Shown here piece after piece: positions 17,978 through 26,983 of a stretch of DNA of 43,402 bases. Below the pieces are notes generated by a model. It did no database searches. It was not told the DNA's origin and worked only from the letters and a program-made list of their open reading frames with translations. The stretch is taken from NCBI GenBank assembly GCA_903940125.1, contig CAJAJL010000028.1, forward strand, positions 1-43,402, in the 5' to 3' direction. The translations under genes were made by a program, and so were the position numbers. The first letter of the stretch is position 1. Every line of letters starts with the position of its first letter. This stretch comes from an uncultured Chlorobiaceae bacterium (GTDB taxonomy: Bacteria > Bacteroidota > Chlorobiia > Chlorobiales > Chlorobiaceae).

Positions 17978-19057
17978 CTAAAAGCGAACATGAGCGGACT
18001 GATTGAACGTGGTTCTTGCATGTCGGTAACTGTCAATCATGTCTTCATCAAAAGTAAGGTTGGTCTCTTCAAAAAAGCGTTTCCAGCCAATTCGGTTAAT
18101 CCACTCCCCTATACGTTCCCAGGGACGTCCACCTGCTTTATAGGCACAGAGAATCTGACCGATGACCTCAGTGACTTCCGGCCATCGTGGTGGGTTGTTC
18201 GGTAGATTATGCGCCACAATACTCATGGTTGATGGCTTTGAACGGGCATTGCTGTTTTTGCCTCCGACCCAGATTGCAAACTTGGAATGTTCAGGATGAT
18301 TGATTTCCATTGCCGGGCAGGCTCCGAAACATGCACCGCAGCAGATGCATTTCGCCTCGTCCACCATAAGTGATCGTTTACCGTTCACAACAGTCGGCCT
18401 GATGGCTGCAACCGGGCAACGGGCAACAGCTTTCGGCAATTCACACACAAGAGAAAGGTGGTCATGATTGATCCGCGGAGGACGGGTGTGTTTGACAACT
18501 ATGGCAATATCTGCCTGGCCGCCACAGTTGATGGCACAGCACGAAGTAGACAGCCTCACCTTGTTCGGCATCTGCATCTCCTTGAACTCTTTGTAGACAC
18601 TGTCCATAATTGACTTCACCACACCGGATGCATCCGTTGCAGGTATATCACAATGAAGCCATCCCTGGGTGTGAGAGACAGAAGAAACGCACATCCCTGT
18701 TCCTCCAACAGGAAATCCCATTGCTTCCAGATCCCTGATCATCATCTCGACGTTCTCCTCATGTGGAGTCAGGAATTCAACGTTGTTGCGTACGGTGAAA
18801 CGGAAAAAACCGTCACTATACCTGTCGGCTATATCACAAAGCCTTCTGACCATATCCACTGTATCCTGACGGGGAGTTCCTGCTCGAACAGTATAAATGA
18901 CATCCCCGCTTTCGGCAACATGTTTCAGTACACCGGGTTTGGGGATCTCATGATATTTCCATTTCCCGTAGTTTTTCAGCACCACAGGATGAAGTGCATC
19001 CTCATAGGTGTGAGGCCCCGACTCGACGGTTTTCCACTTATTTTCAGGACTGCTCAT
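17978..19057 (-). CDS. dsrB: DsrB, dissimilatory sulfite reductase beta subunit
   Basis: 359 residues from the ATG at 19055-19057; the longer reading to 19183 would overlap dsrA. Conserved DsrB cysteines are visible at C136 (HTQGWLHC) and C173-C174-C178 (SCCAINCGG), spaced as in characterised DsrB, forming the siroheme/[4Fe-4S] site. A ferredoxin insert follows (CICCGACFGACP). With DsrA it forms the alpha2beta2 enzyme that here runs in reverse, oxidising DsrC-bound sulfur to sulfite. Oxidative rather than reductive use is inferred from dsrEFH, dsrL and the phototroph context. Confidence 0.96.
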   Translation of the reverse strand: MSSPENKWKTVESGPHTYEDALHPVVLKNYGKWKYHEIPKPGVLKHVAESGDVIYTVRAGTPRQDTVDMVRRLCDIADRYSDGFFRFTVRNNVEFLTPHEENVEMMIRDLEAMGFPVGGTGMCVSSVSHTQGWLHCDIPATDASGVVKSIMDSVYKEFKEMQMPNKVRLSTSCCAINCGGQADIAIVVKHTRPPRINHDHLSLVCELPKAVARCPVAAIRPTVVNGKRSLMVDEAKCICCGACFGACPAMEINHPEHSKFAIWVGGKNSNARSKPSTMSIVAHNLPNNPPRWPEVTEVIGQILCAYKAGGRPWERIGEWINRIGWKRFFEETNLTFDEDMIDSYRHARTTFNQSAHVRF

Positions 19058-19151
19058 AAAATTTTTTCCCTCATTATGGAGGCAGTTTACTGCCTGTTTG
19101 CAAGTATGTAATCTCTGCAGCCGGTTATCAGCTCCGGTCCGCCAGGTACCC

Positions 19152-20405
19152 TCAGTATTTAGCCTTGAAGTAAGGATTGTCACGCGGTCTCGTCACCATA
19201 TTGATATCGGCTTCATGGCCTATACCCTCAAGAAACAGTTTCAGACCGACACGCTCGATGGTTTCACCAATTCTTTCGTGATCCAGACCATTATCATCCC
19301 ACCAGTCAATAATTTCCTCGACCAGTTCGATGAAAGCATCAATATCCTCATCATTTTCCATCTTCATGAAAGGCACAATCAGCGATCCCATATTGACACC
19401 GACCTTAAGGGTGTTTTTGCCCCCCATCAACAGGGAAATCCCCCTCTCTTTACCATGCGAAAGCGCTTTCGGCATGGCATTCAGGCAGTGCATGCAGCGA
19501 ACGCAATCCCTGCTTTCAATAACCATCTCACCGTTATTAAGCGATATCGCTCTGGTCGGACAAAGATTGATCACCTGATTAACCAGCGCATCAAGCCCCC
19601 TATCCTCTACCCACGCTTTGACCTCACTCTCCTCAATCTGAATTGAATCCTTCCATGTACCGACAACGGCCAAATCAGAACGCATGATAGCGTTGGTACA
19701 ATCATTGGGGCATCCCGAAAACTTCAGCTTGATTTTATAGTTCCATTCAGGACGGTGAAGAGCGCCTATGAAGTGTTTCAGTACCTTCATATGCACTTTA
19801 AGATTGTCATAACAGGCATTTTCGCAACGGGCCGGACCAATACAGGATACAGCAGTTCGCATTCCTGCACCAGCGCCACCAAGATCCCAGCCAGCTTTGT
19901 TCAGCTCATCAAAACACTGTTGAACATTTTTTTCTTCGATCCCCTGAAGCATGATGTCACCAGTCTGACCATGAAGGGCAATCACTCCGCTGCCGTACTT
20001 CTCCCAGATATTGCAGAGTTCCCGCATCATAGCGGTGTTATAATGCAGCCCTGGAGCGGGTTGAATTCGCATCGTGTGAAATTCAGCCGCTTCAGGAATC
20101 TTGTCTTTTATCATCGAATAGCGGGTAATCACCCCTGCGCCATATCCATCGACCGTAACAAGACCACCTTTCCAATACCCCATTTTTGTATTATAGGAGT
20201 ATTCAAGCTGATCCATCACGCCACGCAGCATAGGCTTTTCCGTCCTTTCCGCAAGCTCCTTGAACCCCGAAATAAAACTTGGCCAGGGTCCTTTTTCCAA
20301 CTCATCAAGCATTGGCGTCGGATTCAGAAATTTCTCATTCCCGATTGCTCCGCCTTCCTTGCCATGATGTACCTCTTCTGAAGCAGCACCTTTAGCGCCT
20401 TCCAT
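19152..20405 (-). CDS. dsrA: DsrA, dissimilatory sulfite reductase alpha subunit
   Basis: 417 residues. The siroheme-linked cluster has C188-x5-C194 and C232-x3-C236, the classic sulfite reductase spacing. A ferredoxin domain has C282 and C301-C304-C307. It is catalytic together with DsrB. A textbook AAGGAGG ribosome binding site sits before the ATG at 20405. 53 bp separate it from dsrC and 94 bp from dsrB. Confidence 0.96.
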   Translation of the reverse strand: MEGAKGAASEEVHHGKEGGAIGNEKFLNPTPMLDELEKGPWPSFISGFKELAERTEKPMLRGVMDQLEYSYNTKMGYWKGGLVTVDGYGAGVITRYSMIKDKIPEAAEFHTMRIQPAPGLHYNTAMMRELCNIWEKYGSGVIALHGQTGDIMLQGIEEKNVQQCFDELNKAGWDLGGAGAGMRTAVSCIGPARCENACYDNLKVHMKVLKHFIGALHRPEWNYKIKLKFSGCPNDCTNAIMRSDLAVVGTWKDSIQIEESEVKAWVEDRGLDALVNQVINLCPTRAISLNNGEMVIESRDCVRCMHCLNAMPKALSHGKERGISLLMGGKNTLKVGVNMGSLIVPFMKMENDEDIDAFIELVEEIIDWWDDNGLDHERIGETIERVGLKLFLEGIGHEADINMVTRPRDNPYFKAKY

Positions 20406-20458
20406 TATGCCTCCTTTGATTCACAGTAACTTGTTTTTAGGAAACAGCTCTATTGTCC

Positions 20459-20794
20459 TTAAACGCAACCTGTAGGTTTCGGAAGTCCTGCAACTTTGCA
20501 GGCCTGTAACGCTGGCCCTTTCGGAAAAAGCTTATAAAGGAATTCAGATGCAGCTTTTTTGTCCATACCATTTTCATTGGCAATCGCCTTGGTAAGCACT
20601 TTGACAGCAGGCGCTATCTGGTATTCATCGTAATAACCCCTGAGGAATTTGACCAGATTCCAATGCTCTTCAGTCATTTCAATCTCTTCTGCTTCAGCTA
20701 ACTTTTTGGCAACATCTTCTGTCCACTCCTCCAGATTAACGAGATATCCGTTTTCATCGGTAGCATAACTTGTACCATTAACTTCAATAGACAT
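20459..20794 (-). CDS. dsrC: DsrC, sulfur carrier protein
   Basis: 111 residues. The mobile C-terminal arm ends CKVAGLPKPTGCV with C99 and the penultimate C110 ten residues apart, the pair that carries sulfur as a trisulfide between DsrAB and DsrK. Residues 40-63 (MTEEHWNLVKFLRGYYDEYQ) match the family core. Both cysteines being present marks a true DsrC rather than a TusE or regulatory homologue. A strong AAAGGAG site precedes the ATG. Confidence 0.96.
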   Translation of the reverse strand: MSIEVNGTSYATDENGYLVNLEEWTEDVAKKLAEAEEIEMTEEHWNLVKFLRGYYDEYQIAPAVKVLTKAIANENGMDKKAASEFLYKLFPKGPALQACKVAGLPKPTGCV

Positions 20795-21039
20795 AATTCA
20801 CTCCTTTAATAGATTTTTGTATAAATGGAAAAACCGGCATCAATGACCTGAAAGCATATAACGAAACAGAGGACTCTATCAGTAAAAAATCATACAACCA
20901 TAATCGGACATCTGGCACACTATGAGAATCATCGGTACATGAAATTTTCAGCCAGGTACATAGTTCTGATCTCAAAATGATTGTCTAAAGCAAGAGGGGG
21001 TTGATAACTACACAACAGTTAAACAACATAGTTATATAG

Positions 21040-22482
21040 TTAATTGTTTGTTTGGAATTTTTCAAATTCTCCATGAACATTTTTTGTTTTTTTCTCACCC
21101 CCTGTCGTTTTTATATCGGATGCCAGATCAACAAATGTCTTGGCCCATCCCGGATTCCCGATTGCATGGATGTGCCCATAGGATGCAAACAGATTTCTGT
21201 ACAGAAAACCATCATTTTTTCCGGTAATTCCGTTTCCCCGGATAACATCAAACTGATAGGTACACGCTGCGCTCTGTAAAACAGGCTTCGAATAATGAAA
21301 CTCGTGGGCTTTCACACGCACATCCTTTCTGAACCAGGGAGAGTCGGAACAACTTTTCAAATCAAGATAACCATGACCCGCCGGATGATGCTGAAAGCCG
21401 ATATCAAAGGGCAGAAGTCCGGCAAGTGCATATTTTTTATCTCCATACGAAGCACTTCTGCAAAGGTAGATCAGCCCTCCACATTCAGCATAGAGAGGCA
21501 TTCCTGCTTCCACTCTGTCATGAACATCCTTGAGCAGTCCCTTGTTGGCGCTTAAGACCTCCAGAAACGATTCCGGAAATCCTCCGCCGAGGTAGAGGCC
21601 ATCAATGTCCGGTAAAGATGTAGTCTGAAGAGAATCAATAAATACAAGATCAGCCCCTTTGTCTCTCAGTTCACTCAGGTTTTCGGGATAGTAAAAACAG
21701 AAGGCGGCATCTCTGAAAACTCCTATCCTTACCTTCGTATCACTTTTCACTTCGCTCTTATCTATTGTTTTTATCTGCAGTGCAGGTGCCTCGTAAAAAA
21801 GCGAATGGATTGTCTCCATATCACAATAATGAGCAACCCTTTCTCCTGCACGTTGCATGAATTGTGCGGCATCGTCGGTTTCGTCTACCGTTGTCAATCC
21901 AAGATGCCTTTCCGGAATAACAAGCTCTTTATCTATAGGAATTGCTCCCAGAACTGGCACATTGCAAAATTTCTCAATCGCGCTTTTCTGCTTTTCCTTT
22001 TGTCTGGGGCTTCTTACCTGATTTAAAATCACCCCGGCAATAGTTACCCTGGGAGGCATCGCCTGCATTCCCATAACAAGCGCAGCAATTCCCCTGTTTG
22101 TTTGCCTGCTGTTGACTACCAGCAATACCGGTGTCTTCAAAACCTCAGCCAGTCCTGCACTGCTGTCGGAACCATCAATATCCATGCCATCATGCAGACC
22201 ATGGTTTCCTTCAATAAGAGAGAGGCTGTTGTTGTCGCTGTTTCTCATAAAAGAGTCACAGCAGGCATCAATGCCCATAAGGTAAGGATCAAGATTGAAG
22301 CACGTTTTGCCACTTGCAAGAGCGAGCCACATTGGATCAATGAAGTCGGGACCTTTCTTGAAACTCTGGATGGATGTTCCTTGATTGACAAAATGAGATA
22401 TAATGCCAACGCTGATCATCGTCTTACCGGAACTTTTCTGTGGGGACGATATCATCAATCGGGGAAATTGTGCCGCATCCAT
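21040..22482 (-). CDS. dsrN: DsrN, CbiA/CobB-like siroheme amidase
   Basis: 480 residues of the cobyrinate a,c-diamide synthase family. The N-terminal ATP-binding domain has SPQKSSGKT (P-loop-like) and KKGPDFIDPMW; the C-terminal glutamine amidotransferase domain has GLYLGGGFPESF and the nucleophile region YAECGGLIYL. In dsr clusters this protein amidates siroheme to the siroheme amide found in rDsrAB. It heads the dsr block with 245 bp before dsrC. The ATG lacks an obvious ribosome binding site. No cobalamin genes are nearby, which supports the dsr assignment. Confidence 0.9.
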   Translation of the reverse strand: MDAAQFPRLMISSPQKSSGKTMISVGIISHFVNQGTSIQSFKKGPDFIDPMWLALASGKTCFNLDPYLMGIDACCDSFMRNSDNNSLSLIEGNHGLHDGMDIDGSDSSAGLAEVLKTPVLLVVNSRQTNRGIAALVMGMQAMPPRVTIAGVILNQVRSPRQKEKQKSAIEKFCNVPVLGAIPIDKELVIPERHLGLTTVDETDDAAQFMQRAGERVAHYCDMETIHSLFYEAPALQIKTIDKSEVKSDTKVRIGVFRDAAFCFYYPENLSELRDKGADLVFIDSLQTTSLPDIDGLYLGGGFPESFLEVLSANKGLLKDVHDRVEAGMPLYAECGGLIYLCRSASYGDKKYALAGLLPFDIGFQHHPAGHGYLDLKSCSDSPWFRKDVRVKAHEFHYSKPVLQSAACTYQFDVIRGNGITGKNDGFLYRNLFASYGHIHAIGNPGWAKTFVDLASDIKTTGGEKKTKNVHGEFEKFQTNN

Positions 22483-22567
22483 TTGTTCTGATTGTTGCTT
22501 TCGCCCGGGATTTGTTTGAACTATAAAAACATCAACAGGTCATAACTGTAAACCTGGTATGCATGAA

Positions 22568-22604
22568 GCGGGGCTTGTAGCTGATGATATAAACAAAACC
22601 CCGC
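22568..22604 (-). terminator. Hairpin between the SQR gene and dsrN
   Basis: GCGGGG (22568-22573) pairs with CCCCGC (22599-22604), with further pairing inside (TTGT/ACAA), 18 bp after the SQR stop. There is no T-run after it on the minus strand, so it may be a weak terminator, processing or attenuation site that partly separates SQR from dsrN. Confidence 0.4.
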
Positions 22605-22621
22605 CTCAAACAACCAGCACT

Positions 22622-23848
22622 TTACCCGACTTCCTTTCCAGCCATGACAAGAGTTGGTGGTGCGCCAAGATGACGGCCGGCAAGAAGGACATTCCAGTAC
22701 AGGGCTTCAAAGCCGAGCTTTCCATACCAGTTCATCTTGGTTTCCTTGAGCAGCGAGAAAGGTCCAAATTTAGGTGCAGGAAACTTGCCGTGCAATGGTT
22801 CTATTTTATAGTTGAAGTCGATGAGAGAGGATGTCCCCTTTGAATAAACGATGAAACAGGTTGAATGACCATCATAGATCTCTTCAGGTTTGACGCCATG
22901 TATTTCTGACATGATATTGAACACCACTACATCTGCTTCATAATGGGCAACCGAGCCGGCCTTGGATGTGGGGACGTTTGTGGCATCGCCAATCACGTAT
23001 ATACTGTCGTGCTTGAGAGCCTTAAGGGTGTTATGGTGAGTTGGTACATAGCCAATCCCGTCGTCCATACCTGACTCACTGATAACATTGTCACCGATGG
23101 TTGATGGCACAATGACTAACGTATCAAATGATACCTTGTCACCCTTTACCGATTCTATATATTTCTCTTTTCCATTGACGGCATTGAGTTCGAAACTGGT
23201 CGTTATTTTTATGTTTTTGCTTTTGGCGGATTCAATGAAAACCGCAGATGCCTTTGGTTTTGTAAATGCACCAGGCAGAGGAGTAACAAATTCGATCTCA
23301 GTTTTGTTTCTGATACCTTTGTTCTTAAAGTACCAGTCAGCAAGAAAGACAAACTCGATTGGGGCCACCGGGCATTTGAAAGGCAGTTCAGCAATATTCA
23401 TGACAAGTTTACCGCCATCAAACTCTTTCAGCTTCTTGCGAAGCATTTCAGCAGCCTCAATTGTATAAAAAGAGAAAGCATTCTTGCCCCATGCGTCCAT
23501 CAAACCGTCATTCTCTTCCGGTACTATTCTGCATCCTGTGCTGATTATGAGAAAGTCATAGGAAAATTTATGATTTTTGGTTTTTACCTCCTTCTTATCC
23601 GGGTAAATATGAGTGATTTCATCAATCACAAAATTAACGCCAGGAAGGATATATTTTTTCCTTGATCGTACAAGAGTGTTCGACTTTTGAATCCCGAAAG
23701 GAACAAAGAGCATCCCCGGTTGATAGATATGCCGGTCATCACGATCAATCAATGTGATGTCCCAGTCTTTTGGTAAGTGTCTCCTCAGGTTATTGGAGAT
23801 GATCGTTCCACCTGTTCCACCACCTAACACGACAATTTTTTTTGACAT
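22622..23848 (-). CDS. sqr: Sulfide:quinone oxidoreductase-family flavoprotein
   Basis: 408 residues. N-terminal FAD site VVLGGGTGGTIISNN (6-20), DFLIISTG (98-105) and IYVIGDATNVPTSKAGS (about 283-299). Three cysteines, C106, C159 (in PFKCPVAPIEF) and C331, lie where SQR enzymes have their redox cysteines. SQRs oxidise sulfide to polysulfide or sulfur and reduce quinone at the membrane surface. Subtype among the several SQR classes cannot be settled from reading. A strong AAGGAGG site precedes the ATG. It lies upstream of dsrN in the same direction, suggesting joint use with rDsr. Confidence 0.85.
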   Translation of the reverse strand: MSKKIVVLGGGTGGTIISNNLRRHLPKDWDITLIDRDDRHIYQPGMLFVPFGIQKSNTLVRSRKKYILPGVNFVIDEITHIYPDKKEVKTKNHKFSYDFLIISTGCRIVPEENDGLMDAWGKNAFSFYTIEAAEMLRKKLKEFDGGKLVMNIAELPFKCPVAPIEFVFLADWYFKNKGIRNKTEIEFVTPLPGAFTKPKASAVFIESAKSKNIKITTSFELNAVNGKEKYIESVKGDKVSFDTLVIVPSTIGDNVISESGMDDGIGYVPTHHNTLKALKHDSIYVIGDATNVPTSKAGSVAHYEADVVVFNIMSEIHGVKPEEIYDGHSTCFIVYSKGTSSLIDFNYKIEPLHGKFPAPKFGPFSLLKETKMNWYGKLGFEALYWNVLLAGRHLGAPPTLVMAGKEVG

Positions 23849-24478
23849 TATCTGACCTCCTTAGTTCCGAATTATTAAGATGAAGTGCACTCAAGGAAAA
23901 AAGTAACCTGATAACAACTCACGCCGGACGTTTCTCCAGCCGTCATCGGGTAAAGATGCTGGAATATCAGCATGGTGTTAAATCTCTCTTGGGAAACAAT
24001 CTTATCGAACGTAACAAAACTACCAAGCAGCCTTCGATGGTAAGGGCTGAATCCTTCGGGTATTAATAGACGGGTCTTATTCTTGTATCAGCGCAAACAT
24101 ATTAAATCACATCCCTTAGATTCCTATATGCCTATATGCGTTTACAGTTGTTAAGTATACACAACATCATCTTTAAATACAAGCAATTCTTGCCATCGAA
24201 TGTTTGCTTCGTAACGTGCTTCAGGAATTGAGTTAACTCTTTTTATTATATATGTATAGTTGCATATCTGCCTGAAATATGCGGCCCGGAATGCATCATG
24301 GCGCATACCATATTTATGGTATTTATAGGGTATGCGCTTGGATATTAAGAAGAGATAAGGGTTTATTAGCACTTGATAAGAAGACTCGCGCTTTTACTGG
24401 AACTGCTGCACGAGCGTGGATATCCAGAACTTCAAATCCTGGAGTGATATTTTAAAAAACTTACAATATTAAAAGAGA
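23849..24478. other. 630-bp divergent intergenic region between the SQR/dsr and cys blocks
   Basis: No convincing gene: the only ORF (24151-24372, minus) looks like no known family. It must hold promoters for both divergent blocks. Structures seen are a small hairpin at 23956-23973 (ATGCTG/CAGCAT) and the nested palindrome at 24301-24337. Confidence 0.5.
24301..24337. promoter_or_regulatory. Nested palindrome upstream of the sulfate assimilation operon
   Basis: Outer arms GCGCATACC (24301-24309) and GGTATGCGC (24329-24337) are perfect. Inside is a second repeat with 8-bp arms ATACCATA (24305-24312) and TATGGTAT (24315-24322). The two share the left arm, so they are mutually exclusive as hairpins. 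It lies 141 bp before the first gene of the operon, a plausible operator. Confidence 0.5.
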
Positions 24479-25360
24479 ATGCAGGTACAAGAGCCTTATG
24501 TAGCGCCTGTGAGCAAAGTTGGAATGATGGGTCAGAAGCAGCCGAATTATTATGTTTTGCGTCTTAAGGCAGTTGCTGGCAATCTTACAGTCTCGCAATT
24601 GTCATGTATTGCTGGGGTAGCTGAACGATACGGACGCGGGGCTGTTCATCTTTCAACACGTCAGGGGGTTGAAATCCATTACGTGCATCGCGATAACCTG
24701 GAGAATGCAGAAATTGAACTGAAGCAGGGTGGCGTTGAATTAGGTTCGTGCGGACCTCGGGTTCGAGTTATTGTAGGCTGTCCGGGAGCAGAAACCTGCC
24801 GCATGGGTGTGTTCGATACAAAGAAGATTGCAAGTGAACTTGACGCAAGATATTTTAAACAGGACACTCCATCAAAATTCAAGATGGCCGTAACAGGTTG
24901 TGCAAACAACTGTACCAAAGCGAATGAAAACGATATCGGTGTCAGGGGAGCCATAGAACCGAAATGGATTCAGAAGGCTTGCAGTGATTGCAGCTTATGT
25001 ATTTCGCTCTGCCCGGTCAATGCTATTGAACGTCAAGAGAATAAAGATGGACATACCTATGCCTCCGATCAGGAGAAGTGCATCAACTGTAACATCTGTA
25101 CCTCAAATTGTACCGACAAAGCCTGGGTGGTGGGGAGGAAAGGTTATACTCTTTTTATTGGCGGCACTATGGGCAGAGTACCCCGTTTTGCTTCTATCCT
25201 GAAAAAAGTTGTAGAGAGTGAGGAGGAGCTTTACTCGCTTATTGAAAAAGCAGTAACTTTTTACAGAGGAAATGGACAGAAAAAAGAGCGTTTCGGGCAC
25301 ATGATAGACCGGATTGGACTTGATAAAGTTAAGGAAGAAATTCTTGGAAAAGCATTATGA
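24479..25360 (+). CDS. Small siroheme sulfite reductase with ferredoxin domain (assimilatory type)
   Basis: 293 residues. The core has C101-x5-C107 (CPGAETC) and C141-x3-C145 (CANNC), the coupled siroheme-[4Fe-4S] ligands. Two ferredoxin clusters follow: C168-C171-C174-C178 and C201-C204-C207-C211. The arrangement matches compact sulfite reductases of the AsrC/Fsr-like group, far shorter than CysI, so electrons probably come from ferredoxin. It overlaps cysH by 4 bp (ATGA), so its role is reduction of sulfite made by CysH to sulfide. It is distinct from DsrAB. Start ATG has a weak AAGAGA site. Siroheme probably comes from dsrV/dsrW. Confidence 0.88.
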   Translation: MQVQEPYVAPVSKVGMMGQKQPNYYVLRLKAVAGNLTVSQLSCIAGVAERYGRGAVHLSTRQGVEIHYVHRDNLENAEIELKQGGVELGSCGPRVRVIVGCPGAETCRMGVFDTKKIASELDARYFKQDTPSKFKMAVTGCANNCTKANENDIGVRGAIEPKWIQKACSDCSLCISLCPVNAIERQENKDGHTYASDQEKCINCNICTSNCTDKAWVVGRKGYTLFIGGTMGRVPRFASILKKVVESEEELYSLIEKAVTFYRGNGQKKERFGHMIDRIGLDKVKEEILGKAL

Positions 25361-26070
25361 GCAGGGAAACGGTTGAAAAACTGAGTTTGGAACTATCCGG
25401 CAAAACGCCGGACGAGATAATTCGACGTGCCATTGAATTTTTTGGAGCTGGATCAACAGCACTTGCATCCAGTTTTGGTGCTGAAGATCAGGTCATTACC
25501 GATATTCTGCATCATGAAAAGCTGCATGTGCCTGTTTTTACCCTCGATACCGGACGATTACCGCAGGAAACCTACGATGTTCTGGATGCTACAAGGAATC
25601 GTTACGGTATAAATATAGAGGTGCTTTTTCCCGAAACCTCTGCAGTTCAGGCACTTGTTACCAGCTATGGAGCAAACCTTTTTTATGAAAGTGTTGAACT
25701 TCGCCGGGAGTGTTGCCGCATTCGAAAGGTGCAGCCGCTTGGCAAAAAACTATCGATACTGAAAGCATGGATATGCGGCCTCCGCCGCGAGCAGTCGGTT
25801 ACCAGAACTGCCGTTGCCCCTGTTGAGTGGGACGCGGCATTCGGACTCTACAAAATAAATCCCCTTGCCGAAGTATCGGAAGCCTGGGTATGGGACTATA
25901 TCAAAAACAAATCAGTTCCGTATAATGCTCTGCATGACCGTGGCTATCCGAGCATAGGCTGCGCACCTTGCACCAGGGCGGTTAAACCGGGAGAGGATAT
26001 CAGGGCAGGACGCTGGTGGTGGGAGATTGCCGAACATCGCGAGTGCGGTCTGCATCGTGAACATAAGTAA
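25357..26070 (+). CDS. cysH: APS reductase (CysH, iron-sulfur type)
   Basis: 237 residues of the PAPS/APS reductase family, with SSFGAEDQVITD as the pyrophosphate loop and the active cysteine C230 in ECGLH. The C119-C120 and C202-x2-C205 pairs are all present; these bind a [4Fe-4S] cluster and mark enzymes that use APS rather than PAPS. It therefore reduces the product of CysD/CysN directly to sulfite. It starts in the ATGA overlap with the sulfite reductase and is 15 bp upstream of cysD. Confidence 0.94.
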   Translation: MSRETVEKLSLELSGKTPDEIIRRAIEFFGAGSTALASSFGAEDQVITDILHHEKLHVPVFTLDTGRLPQETYDVLDATRNRYGINIEVLFPETSAVQALVTSYGANLFYESVELRRECCRIRKVQPLGKKLSILKAWICGLRREQSVTRTAVAPVEWDAAFGLYKINPLAEVSEAWVWDYIKNKSVPYNALHDRGYPSIGCAPCTRAVKPGEDIRAGRWWWEIAEHRECGLHREHK

Positions 26071-26085
26071 TTATATCAAGAAAGA

Positions 26086-26964
26086 ATGGATCATCTCGAC
26101 AAACTCGAAGCTCAAAGTGTCTATATCCTCAGGGAAGCCTACCGTGAATTTAAAAGCCTCTGCATGCTCTGGTCAATCGGCAAGGACAGTACCGTTATGC
26201 TGTGGCTTGCCCGTAAAGCTTTTTTCGGCCATGTCCCTATCCCGCTTGTGCATATCGATACGCATTACAAAATTCCTGAAATGATTTTGTATCGCGACCG
26301 TATAGCACTGGAGTGGAACCTGAACATGATGTACGGCGAAAACCGCGAGGCGCTTGAGAGCAAGCTCACCTTTCCTGACGGCAATACCGATCGCATTACC
26401 TGCTGCAAATACCTGAAAAGCGAAGCGCTGAAACACACTCTTTCCGGTGAGTGGCCTCGTTACCGTATGGATCACGACCTTAAGCACTATGTGCCTGATG
26501 AGGGCAAGGAACCCTATACTGGGGTGATTGTCGGTGTCAGGGCTGACGAGGAGGGGAGTCGTTCGAAGGAACGCTATTTCTCGCCCCGCGACAAGGATAA
26601 TGTCTGGGATGTCGGCGACCAGCCGCCGGAGTTCTGGAACCAGTTCAAGACCGATTTTTCCCCCGGAACCCATGTCCGCATTCACCCTTTGCTCGACTGG
26701 ACCGAGCTGAACATCTGGGAATATATCGAAAGAGAAAAAATCCCGGTGGTGTCGCTCTATTTCAATCAGGGAAGCGGCACAAGATACCGTTCACTCGGTT
26801 GTTATCCATGCACTAATCCAGTTGATTCAGGTTCACGAACGGTGTCTGAAATCATCGACGAGCTGAAAAGCGGCAGGCTCTCCAATATTGCCGAACGCTC
26901 AGGGCGCGCTCAGGATAGTGAGGATGGCGGGCTTGAAACCCTGCGACGCGACGGCTATATGTAA
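26086..26964 (+). CDS. cysD: Sulfate adenylyltransferase subunit 2 (CysD)
   Basis: 292 residues. An N-type ATP pyrophosphatase fold with the PP-loop [17 protein letters not shown], and family blocks [21 protein letters not shown] and [13 protein letters not shown]. It forms APS from ATP and sulfate, with the GTPase CysN driving the reaction. Typical length (E. coli about 300). It is followed by the CysN-CysC fusion after 19 bp. Confidence 0.95.
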   Translation: MDHLDKLEAQSVYILREAYREFKSLCMLWSIGKDSTVMLWLARKAFFGHVPIPLVHIDTHYKIPEMILYRDRIALEWNLNMMYGENREALESKLTFPDGNTDRITCCKYLKSEALKHTLSGEWPRYRMDHDLKHYVPDEGKEPYTGVIVGVRADEEGSRSKERYFSPRDKDNVWDVGDQPPEFWNQFKTDFSPGTHVRIHPLLDWTELNIWEYIEREKIPVVSLYFNQGSGTRYRSLGCYPCTNPVDSGSRTVSEIIDELKSGRLSNIAERSGRAQDSEDGGLETLRRDGYM

Positions 26965-26983
26965 AATATTATTTCGTATTGGT

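Noticed and set aside
19755..20381. 208-residue plus-strand ORF
   Set aside because: Antisense shadow of dsrA; no motif or ribosome binding site.
20795..21039. A/T-rich repeats between dsrN and dsrC
   Set aside because: Repeated ACTAT-like words are seen but no clear inverted repeat or promoter could be fixed; a dsrC promoter here is likely but not placed.
24151..24372. 73-residue minus-strand ORF in the divergent spacer
   Set aside because: No family resemblance, no good ribosome binding site, and it covers the palindromic regulatory region.
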